DNA of 64,000 nt from Amaranthus tricolor. Taxonomy: Eukaryota; Streptophyta; Magnoliopsida; Caryophyllales; Amaranthaceae. The notes beneath the pieces were generated by a model. It ran no database searches. It was not told the origin of the DNA and was given only the letters and a program-made list of their open reading frames with translations. Below are positions 53,101-64,000 of this stretch, one piece after another (within the stretch, counting starts at the first letter, position 1; every line of letters begins with the position of its first letter). The stretch covers positions 1,056,501 through 1,120,500 of the forward strand of contig NC_080063.1 in assembly GCF_026212465.1 (NCBI RefSeq), given 5' to 3'. Position numbers and translations under genes: made by a program.

Positions 53101-56100
53101 GAACGATGAAGAATGAACAAGGATCAATGATCAATGAAGAATGAACGATGAAGAATGAACAAGGATCAATGATCAATGACGAATGAACGATGAAGAATGA
53201 ACAAGGATTAATGGTCAATGAAGAATGAACGATGAAGAATGAACAAGGATTAATGATCAATGACGAATGAACGATGAAGAATGTAGAAGGATCAATGGTC
53301 AATGACGAATGAACGATGAAGAATGAACAAGGATCAATGATAAATGAATAATGAACAAGGATCAATGATCAATGACGAATGAATGTAGAAGAATGAACAA
53401 GGATCAATGATCAATGATTAATGATGAATGAACGATGAAAAATGTACAAGGATCAATGATCAATGACGAATGAACGATGAAGAATGAACAAGGATCAATG
53501 ATCAATGAAGAATAAACGATGAAGAATGAACAAGGATTAATGGTCAATGACGAATGAACGATGAAGAATGAACAAGTATCAATGATCAATGAAGAATGAA
53601 CGATGAAGAATGTACAAGGATTAATGGTCAATGACGAATGAACGATGAAGAATGAACAAGGATCAATGATCAATGAAGAATGAACGATGAAGAATGAACA
53701 AGGATCAATGGTCAATGACGAATGAAAGATGAAGAATGAACAAGGATCAATGATCAATGAAGAATGAACGATGAAGAATGAACAAGGATCAATGATCAAT
53801 GAAGAATGAACGATGAAGAATGTACAAAGATTAATGGTCAATGACGAATGAACGATGAAGAATGAACAAGGATCAATGATCAATGAAGAATGAACTATGA
53901 AGAATGTACAAGGATTAATGGTCAATGACGAATGAACGATGAAGAATGAACAAGGATCAATGATCATTGAAGAATGAACGATGAAGAATGTACAAGGATT
54001 AATGGTCAATGACGAATGAAAGATGAAGAATGAACAAGGATCAATGATCAATGAAGAATGAACGATGAAGAATGAACAAGGATCAATGATCAATGAAGAA
54101 TGAACGATGAAGAATGAACAAGGATCAATGATCAATGAAGAATGAACGATGAAGAATGAACAAGGATCAATGATCAATGAAGAATGAACGATGAAGAATG
54201 TACAAAGATTAATGGTCAATGACGAATGAACGATGAAGAATGAACAAGGATCAATGATCAATGAAGAATGAACGATGAAGAATGAACAAGGATCAATGAT
54301 CAATGAAGAATAAACGATGAAGAATGAACAAGGATTAATGGTCAATGACGAATGAACGATGAAGAATGAACAAGTATCAATGATCAATGAAGAATGAACG
54401 ATGAAGAATGTACAAGGATTAATGGTCAATGACGAATGAACGATGAAGAATGAACAAGGATCAATGATCAATGAAGAATGAACGATGAAGAATGAACAAG
54501 GATCAATGGTCAATGACGAATGAAAGAAGAAGAATGAACAAGGATCAATGATCAATGAAGAATGAACGATGAAGAATGAACAAGGATCAATGATCAATGA
54601 AGAATGAACGATGAAGAATGTACAAAGATTAATGGTCAATGACGAATGAACGATGAAGAATGAACAAGGATCAATGATCAATGAAGAATGAACTATGAAG
54701 AATGTACAAGGATTAATGGTCAATGACGAATGAACGATGAAGAATGAACAAGGATCAATGATCATTGTAGAATGAACGATGAAGAATGTACAAGGATTAA
54801 TGGTCAATGACGAATGAAAGATGAAGAATGAACAAGGATCAATGATCAATAAAGAATGAACGATGAAGAATGAACAAGGATCAATGATCAATGAAGAATG
54901 AACGATGAAGAATGAACAAGGATCAATGATCAATGAAGAATGAACGATGAAGAATGAACAAGGATCAATGATCAATGAAGAATGAACGATGAAGAATGTA
55001 CAAAGATTAATGGTCAATGACGAATGAACGATGAAGAATGAACAAGGATCAATGATCAATGAAGAATGAACGATGAAGAATGAACAAGGATCAATGATCA
55101 ATGAATAATAAACGATGAAGAATGAACAAGGATTAATGGTCAATGACGAATGAACGATGAAGAATGAACAAGGATCAATGATCAATGAAGAATGAACGAT
55201 GAAGAATGAACAAGGACCAATGATCAATGAAGAATGAACGATGAAAAATGAACAACGATCAATGATCAATGAAGAATGAACGATGAAGAATAAATAAGGA
55301 TCAATGGTCAATGACGAATGAACGATGAAGAATAAACAAGGATCAATGATCAATGAAGAATGAACGATGAAAAATGAACAAGGATCAATGATCAATGAAG
55401 AATGAACGATGAAGAATAAATAAGGATCAATGGTCAATGAAGAATGAACGATGAAGAATGAACAAGGATCAATGATCAATGATGAATGAACGATGAAGAA
55501 TGAACAAGGATCAATGATCAATGAAGAATGAACGATGAAGAATGAACAAGGATCAATGGTCAATGACGAATGAAAGATGAAGAATGAACAAGGATCAATG
55601 ATCAATGAAGAATGAACGATGAAGAATGAACAAGTATCAATGATCAATGAAGAATGAACGATGAAGAATGAACGATGAAGAATGTACAAGGATTAATGGT
55701 CAATGACGAATTAACGATGAAGAATGAACAAGGATCAATGATCAATGACGAATGAACGATGAAGAATGAACAAGGATCAATGATCAATGACGAATGAACG
55801 ATGAAGAATGAACAAGGATTAATGGTCAATGAAGAATGAACGATGAAGAATGAACAAGGATTAATGGTCAATGACGAATGAACGATGAAGAATGTAGAAG
55901 GATCAATGGTCAATGACGAATGAACGATGAAGAATGAACTAGGATCAATGATCAATGAATAATGAACAAGGATCAATGATTAATGATGAATGAACGATGA
56001 AGAATGTACAAGGATCAATGATCAATGACGAATGAACAATGAAGAATGAACAAGGATCAATGATCAATGAAGAATAAACGATGAAGAATGAACAAGGATT

Positions 56101-58500
56101 AATGGTCAATGACGAATGAACGATGAAGAATGAACAAGGATCAATGATCAATGAAGAATGAACGATGAAGAATGTACAAGGATTAATGGTCAATGCCGAA
56201 TGAACGATGAAGAATGAACAAGGATCAACTATCAATGAAGAATGAACGATGAAGAATGAACAAGGATCAATGGTCAATGACGAATGAAAGATGAAGAATG
56301 AACAAGGATCAATGATCAATGAAGAATGAACGATGAAGAATGAACAAGGATCAATGATCAATGAAGAATGAACGATGAAGAATGTACAAAGATTAATGGT
56401 CAATGACGAATGAACGATGAAGAATGAACAAGGATCAATGATCAATGAAGAATGAACTATGAAGAATGTACAAGGATTAATGGTCAATGACGAATGAACG
56501 ATGAAGAATGAACAAGGATCAAAGATCATTGAAGAATGAACGATGAAGAATGTACAAGGATTAATGGTCAATGACGAATGAAAGATGAAGAATGAACAAG
56601 GATCAATGATCAATGAAGAATGAACGATGAAGAATGAACAAGGATCAATGATCAATGAAGAATGAACGATGAAGAATGAACAAGGATCAATGATCAATGA
56701 AGAATGAACGATGAAGAATGAACAAGGATCAATGATCAATGAAGAATAAACGATGAAGAATGTACAAAGATTAATGGTCAATGACGAATGAACGATGAAG
56801 AATGAACAAGGATCAATGATCAATGAAGAATGAACGATGAAGAATGAACAAGGATCAATGATCAATGAATAATAAACGATGAAGAATGAACAAGGATTAA
56901 TGGTCAATGACGAATGAACGATGAAGAATGAACAAGGATCAATGATCAATGAAGAATGAACGATGAAGAATGAACAAGGATCAATGATCAATGAAGAATG
57001 AACGATGAAAAATGAACAACGATCAATGATCAATGAAGAATGAACGATGAAGAATAAATAAGGATCAATGGTCAATGACGAATGAACGATGAAGAATGAA
57101 CAAGGATCAATGATCAATGAAGAATGAACGATGAAAAATGAACAAGGATCAATGATCAATGAAGAATGAACGATGAAGAATAAATAAGGATCAATGGTCA
57201 ATGAAGAATGAACGATGAAGAATGAACAAGGATCAATGATCAATGATGAATGAACGATGAAGAATGAACAAGGATCAATGATCAATGAAGAATGAACGAT
57301 GAAGAATGAACAAGGATCAATGGTCAATGACGAATGAAAGATGAAGAATGAACAAGGATCAATGATCAATGAAGAATGAACGATGAAGAATGAACAAGTA
57401 TCAATGATCAATGAAGAATGAACGATGAAGAATGAACGATGAAGAATGTACAAGGATTAATGGTCAATGACGAATTAACGATGAAGAATGAACAAGGATC
57501 AATGATCAATGACGAATGAACGATGAAGAATGAACAAGGATCAATGATCAATGACGAATGAACGATGAAGAATGAACAAGGATTAATGGTCAATGAAGAA
57601 TGAACGATGAAGAATGAACAAGGATTAATGGTCAATGACGAATGAACGATGAAGAATGTAGAAGGATCAATGGTCAATGACGAATGAACGATGAAGAATG
57701 AACTAGGATCAATGATCAATGAATAATGAACAAGGATCAATGATTAATGATGAATGAACGATGAAGAATGTACAAGGATCAATGATCAATGACGAATGAA
57801 CAATGAAGAATGAACAAGGATCAATGATCAATGAAGAATAAACGATGAAGAATGAACAAGGATTAATGGTCAATGACGAATGAACGATGAAGAATGAACA
57901 AGGATCAATGATCAATGAAGAATGAACGATGAAGAATGAACAAGGATCAATGATTAATGAAGAATGAACGATGAAGAATGAACAAGGATCAATGATCATT
58001 GAAGAATGAACGATGAAGAATGAACGAGGATCAATGATCAATGAAGAATAAACGATGAAGAATGAACAAGGATCACTGATCAATGAAGAATGAACGATGA
58101 AGAATGAACAAGGATCAATGATCAATGAAGAATGAACGATGAAAAATAAACAAGGATCAATGATCAATGACGAATGAACGATGAAGAATGAACAAGGATC
58201 AATGATCAATGACGAATGAACGATGAAAAATGAACAAGGATCAATGATCAATGAAGAATGAACGATGAAGAATGAACAAGGATCAATGATCAATGACGAT
58301 GAACGATAATGAACAAGGATCAATGGTCAATGACGAATGAACGATGAAGAATGAACAAGGATCAATGATCAATGAAGAATGAACGATGAAGAATGAACAA
58401 GGATCAATGCTCAATGAAGAATGAACGATGAAGAATTAACAAGGATCAACGATCAATGATGAATGAACGATGAAAAATTAACAAGGATCAATGATCAATG
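47200..58500 (-). repeat. Higher-order repeat of about 4.8 kb in right array
   Basis: A shortened monomer, gacgatgaacgataatgaac, occurs at 47791, 52595 and 58295. The first two are 4804 bp apart and the monomer variants around them match in order over several kilobases. The third copy is 5700 bp further, with extra monomers between. Boundaries are approximate. Confidence 0.8.
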
Positions 58501-60180
58501 AAGAATGAACGATGAAGAATGAACAAGGATCAATGATCAATGAAGAATGAACGATGAAGAATGTACAAGGATTAATGGTCAATGACGAATGAACGATGAA
58601 GAATGAACAAGGATCAATGATCAATGAAGAATGAACGATGAAGAATGAACAAGGATCAATGGTCAATGACGAATGAAAGATGAAGAATGAACAAGGATCA
58701 ATGATCAATGAAGAATGAACGATGAAGAATGAACAAGGATCAATGATCAATGAAGAATGAACGATGAAGAATGTACAAGGATTAATGGTCAATGACGAAT
58801 GAACGATGAAGAATGAACAAGGATCAATGATCAATGAAGAATGAACGATGAAGAATGAACAAGGATCAATGATCAATGACGAATGAACGATGAAGAATGA
58901 ACAAGGATTAATGGTCAATGAAGAATGAACCATGAAGAATGAACAAGGATTAATGGTCAATGACGAATGAACGATGAAGAATGTAGAAGGATCAATGGTC
59001 AATGACGAATGAACGATGAAGAATGAACAAGGATCAATGATCAATGAATAATGAACAAGGATCAATGATCAATGACGAATGAATGTAGAAGAATGAACAA
59101 GGATCAATGATCAATGATCCATGATGAATGAACGATGAAGAATGTACAAGGATCAATGATCAATGACGAATGAACGATGAAGAATGAACAAGGATCAATG
59201 ATCAATGAAGAATAAACGATGAAGAATGAACAAGGATTAATGGTCAATGACGAATGAACGATGAAGAATGAACAAGTATCAATGATCAATGAAGAATGAA
59301 CGAGGAAGAATGTACAAGGATTAATGGTCAATGACGAATGAACGATGAAGAATGAACAAGGATCAATGATCAATGAAGAATGAACGATGAAGAATGAACA
59401 AGGATCAATGGTCAATGACGAATGAAAGATGAAGAATGAATAAGGATCAATGTCAATGAAGAATGAACGATGAAGAATGAACAAGGATCAATGATCAATG
59501 AAGAATGAACGATGAAGAATGTACAAAGATTAATGGTCAATGACGAATGAACGATGAAGAATGAACAAGGATCAATGATCAATGAAGAATGAACTATGAA
59601 GAATGTACAAGGATTAATGGTCAATGACGAATGAACGATGAAGAATGAACAAGGATCAATGATCATTGAAGAATGAACGATGAAGAATGTACAAGGATTA
59701 ATGGTCAACGACGAATGAAAGATGAAGAATGAACAAGGATCAATGATCAATGAAGAATGAACGATGAAGAATGAACAAGGATCAATGATCAATGAAGAAT
59801 GAACGATGAAGAATGAACAAGGATCAATGATCAATGAAGAATGAACGATGAAGAATGAACAAGGATCAATGATCAATGAAGAATGAACGATGAAGAATGT
59901 ACAAAGATTAATGGTCAATGACGAATGAACGATGAAGAATGAACAAGGATCAATGATCAATGAAGAATGAACGATGAAGAATGAAGAAGGATCAATGATC
60001 AATGAATAATAAACGATGAAGAATGAACAAGGATTAATGGTCAATGACGAATGAACGATGAAGAATGAACAAGGATCAATGATCAATGAAGAATGAACGA
60101 TGAAGAATGAACAAGGATCAATGATCAATGAAGAATGAACGATGAAAAATGAACAACGATCAATCATCAATGAAGAATGA

Positions 60181-63100
60181 ACGATGAAGAATAAATAAGG
60201 ATCAATGGTCAATGACGAATGAACGATGAAGAATGAACAAGGATCAATGATCAATGAAGAATGAACGATGAAAAATGAACAAGGATCAATGATCAATGAA
60301 GAATGAACGATGAAGAATAAATAAGGATCAATGGTCAATGAAGAATGAACGATGAAGAATGAACAAGGATCAATGATCAATGATGAATGAACGATGAAGA
60401 ATGAACAAGGATCAATGATCAATGAAGAATGAACGATGAAGAATGAACAAGGATCAATGATCAATGAAGAATAAACGATGAAGAATGAACAAGGATTAAT
60501 GGTCAATGACGAATGAACGATAAAGAATGAACAAGGATCAATGATCAATGAAGAATGAACGATGAAGAATGTACAAGGATTAATGGTCAATGACGAATGA
60601 ACGATGAAGAATGAACAAGGATCAATGATCAATGAAGAATGAACGATGAAGAATGAACAAGGATCAATGATCAATGAAGAATGAACGATGAAGAATGAAC
60701 AACGATCAATGGTCAATGACGAATGAAAGATGAAGAATGAACAAGGATCAATGATCAATGAAGAATGAACGATGAAGAATGAACAAGGATCAATGATCAA
60801 TGAAGAATGAACGATGAAGAATGTACAAAGATTAATGGTCAATGACGAATGAACGATGAAGAATGAACAAGGATCAATGATCAATGAAGAATGAACGATG
60901 AAGAATGAACAAGGATCAATGATCAATGAATAATAAACGATGAAGAATGAACAAGGATTAATGGTCAATGACGAATGAACGATGAAGAATGAACAAGGAT
61001 CAATGATCAATGAAGAATGAACGATGAAGAATGAACAAGGATCAATGATCAATGAAGAATAAACCATGAAGAATGAACAAGGATCAATGATCAATGAAGA
61101 ATGAACGATGAAGAATGTACAAGGATTAATGGTCAATGACGAATGAACGATGAAGAATGAACAAGGATCAATGATCAATGAAGAGTGAACGATGAAGAAT
61201 GAAGAAGAATCAATGATCAATGAAGAATGAACGATGAAGAATGAAGAAGGATCAATGATTAATGACGAATGAACGATGAAGAATGAACAAGGATCAATGA
61301 TCAATGAAGAATGAACGATGAAGAATGAACAGGGATCAATGATCACTGAAGAATGAACGATGAAGAATGTACAAAGATTAATGGTCAATGACGAATGAAC
61401 GATGAAGAATGAACAAGGATCAATGATCAATGAAGAATGAACGATGAATAATGAACAAGGATCAATGATCAATGAAGAATGAACGATCAAGAATGAACAA
61501 GGATCAATGATCAATGAAGAATGAACGATGAAGAATGTACAAGGATCAATGATCAATGAAGAATGAATGATGAAGAATGTACAAAGATTAATGGTCAATG
61601 ACGAATGAACGATGAAGAATGAACAAGGATCAATGATCAATGAAGAATGAACGATGAAGAATGAACAAGGATCAATGATCAATGAATAATAAACGATGAA
61701 GAATGAACAAGGATTAATGGTCAATGACGAATGAACGATGAAGAATGAACAAGGATCAATGATCAATGAAGAATGAACGATGAAGAATGAACAAGGATCA
61801 ATGATCAATGAAGAATGAACGATGAAAAATGAACAAGGATCAATGATCAATGAAGAATGAACGATGAAGAATAAATAAGGATCAATGGTCAATGACGAAT
61901 GAACGATGAAGAATGAACAAGGATCAATGATCAATGAAGAATGAACGATGAAAAATGAACAAGGATCAATGATCAATGAAGAATGAACGATGAAGAATAA
62001 ATAAGGATCAATGGTCAATGAAGAATGAACGATGAAGAATGAACAAGGATCAATGATCAATGATGAATGAACGATGAAGAATGAACAAGGATCAATGATC
62101 AATGAAGAATGAACGATGAAGAATGAACAAGGATCAATGATCAATGAAGAATAAACGATGAAGAATGAACAAGGATTAATGGTCAATGACGAATGAACGA
62201 TGAAGAATGAACAAGGATCAATGATCAATGAAGAATGAACGATGAAGAATGTACAAGGATTAATGGTCAATGACGAATGAACGATGAAGAATGAACAAGG
62301 ATCAATGATCAATGAAGAATGAACGATGAAGAATGAACAAGGATCAATGATCAATGAAGAATGAACGATGAAGAATGAACAACGATCAATGGTCAATGAC
62401 GAATGAAAGATGAAGAATGAACAAGGATCAATGATCAATGAAGAATGAACGATGAAGAATGAACAAGGATCAATGATCAATGAAGAATGAACGATGAAGA
62501 ATGTACAAAGATTAATGGTCAATGACGAATGAACGATGAAGAATGAACAAGGATCAATGATCAATGAAGAATGAACGATGAAGAATGAACAAGGATCAAT
62601 GATCAATGAATAATAAACGATGAAGAATGAACAAGGATTAATGGTCAATGACGAATGAACGATGAAGAATGAACAAGGATCAATGATCAATGAAGAATGA
62701 ACGATGAAGAATGAACAAGGATCAATGATCAATGAAGAATAAACCATGAAGAATGAACAAGGATCAATGATCAATGAAGAATGAACGATGAAGAATGTAC
62801 AAGGATTAATGGTCAATGACGAATGAACGATGAAGAATGAACAAGGATCAATGATCAATGAAGAGTGAACGATGAAGAATGAAGAAGAATCAATGATCAA
62901 TGAAGAATGAACGATGAAGAATGAAGAAGGATCAATGATTAATGACGAATGAACGATGAAGAATGAACAAGGATCAATGATCAATGAAGAATGAACGATG
63001 AAGAATGAACAGGGATCAATGATCACTGAAGAATGAACGATGAAGAATGTACAAAGATTAATGGTCAATGACGAATGAACGATGAAGAATGAACAAGGAT

Positions 63101-63733
63101 CAATGATCAATGAAGAATGAACGATGAATAATGAACAAGGATCAATGATCAATGAAGAATGAACGATCAAGAATGAACAAGGATCAATGATCAATGAAGA
63201 ATGAACGATGAAGAATGTACAAGGATCAATGATCAATGAAGAATGAATGATGAAGAATGTACAAAGATTAATGGTCAATGACGAATGAACGATGAAGAAT
63301 GAACAAGGATCAATGATCAATGAAGAATGAACGATGAAGAATGAACAAGGATCAATGATCAATGAATAATAAACGATGAAGAATGAACAAGGATTAATGG
63401 TCAATGACGAATGAACGATGAAGAATGAACAAGGATCAATGATCAATGAAGAATGAACGATGAAGAATGAACAAGGATCAATGATCAATGAAGAATGAAC
63501 GATGAAAAATGAACAAGGATCAATGATCAATGAAGAATGAACGATGAAGAATAAATAAGGATCAATGGTCAATGACGAATGAACGATGAAGAATGAACAA
63601 GGATCAATGATCAATGAAGAATGAACGATGAAAAATGAACAAGGATCAATGATCAATGAAGAATGAACGATGAAGAATAAATAAGGATCAATGGTCAATG
63701 AAGAATGAACGATGAAGAATGAACAAGGATCAA
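60181..63733 (-). repeat. 1680-bp higher-order tandem repeat (40 monomers)
   Basis: Blocks 60181-62052 and 61861-63732 match almost base for base at a spacing of 1680 bp (for example the gaagagtgaac variant at 61181 and 62861). One visible difference is taaag at 60531 versus tgaag at 62211. Two full copies plus a partial third show recent amplification by unequal exchange. Confidence 0.88.
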
Positions 63734-64000
63734 TAATCAATGATGAATGAACGATGAAGAATGTACAAGGACCAATGATCAATGACGAATGAACGATGAA
63801 GAATGAACAAGGATCAATGATCAATGAAGAATAAACGATGAAGAATGAACAAGGATTAATGGTCAATGACGAATGAACGATGAAGAATGAACAAGGATCA
63901 ATGATCAATGATCAATGAAGAATGAACGATGAAGAATGAACAAGGATCAATGGTCAATGACGAATGAAAGATGAAGAATGAACAAGGATCAATGATCAAT

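Larger units (their letters stand above)
46702..64000 (-). repeat. 42-bp minisatellite array, right arm (opposite orientation)
   Basis: Same monomer family as the left array but reverse complemented (read here as caaggatcaatgatcaatga followed by agaatgaacgatgaagaatg). About 410 monomers, running off the window. Variants are shared with the left arm (the ggtcaatgacgaatg form). Variants with gaatgtacaa, gaatgaaagatg and aataaataagg are common here but not noted in the left arm, so the arms have diverged. Long - strand frames of 14-residue periodic sequence (up to about 1.5 kb codons near 59412-63908) follow from the 42-bp period. I do not call them genes. Confidence 0.96.

Noticed and set aside
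46701..63908. Chain of 82-1498 aa frames on the - strand in the right array
   Set aside because: Same minisatellite reversed. No promoter, signal peptide or domain beyond the repeat itself.

Overview
The window is plant nuclear DNA: a block of endogenous pararetrovirus (EPRV, family Caulimoviridae) embedded in a 42-bp minisatellite. No ordinary host gene, tRNA or rRNA is visible. The plant assignment rests on a primer-binding site matching plant initiator Met-tRNA and on a movement protein - capsid/zinc finger - aspartic protease - reverse transcriptase - RNase H polyprotein with no integrase and no LTRs. A second ORF overlapping the 3' end of the polyprotein ORF fits the 'florendovirus' type of angiosperm EPRV. 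The host species cannot be named from this sequence.

Layout. (1) 1-9740: 42-bp minisatellite, orientation A. (2) 9741-33283: 3.13 head-to-tail copies of a 7530-bp viral genome on the + strand, with three intact ORF1 and three intact ORF2 copies, differing by only a handful of substitutions. (3) 33284-33460: 177-bp patchwork of minisatellite and viral leader pieces. (4) 33461-35678: + strand ORF1 fragment (zinc finger to RT). (5) 35675-43190: one genome length on the - strand, circularly permuted and opened inside ORF1. (6) 43191-43389: 199-bp filler made of short direct and inverted repeats. (7) 43390-46334: + strand fragment (RT to promoter) ending 4 bp before the primer-binding site. (8) 46335-46701: 367-bp patchwork. 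(9) 46702-64000: the same minisatellite in the opposite orientation, with higher-order repeats of about 1.68 kb and 4.8 kb.

How the viral genes would work together. Each intact unit has an intergenic region with two as-1-like activator sites in a 73-bp tandem duplication, a TATA box, a poly(A) signal and a tRNA-Met primer site. It is followed by a 6-codon upstream ORF whose stop overlaps the ORF1 start. ORF1 would supply movement, capsid, protease, RT and RNase H functions. ORF2 is a 434-aa protein of unknown function. In the tandem block, transcription from one promoter through to the poly(A) signal of the next unit could give a terminally redundant full-length RNA. This is inferred from layout only.

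The most interesting signal is the structure of the locus. The inverted copy is one circle minus 15 bp, two viral ends fall at or beside the primer-binding site (where caulimovirid DNA carries its minus-strand discontinuity), and junctions show microhomology and templated filler. Together these point to capture of circular and broken viral DNA by end-joining repair inside the minisatellite. The very long repetitive frames over the minisatellite are by-products of a period divisible by three and are not called as genes.
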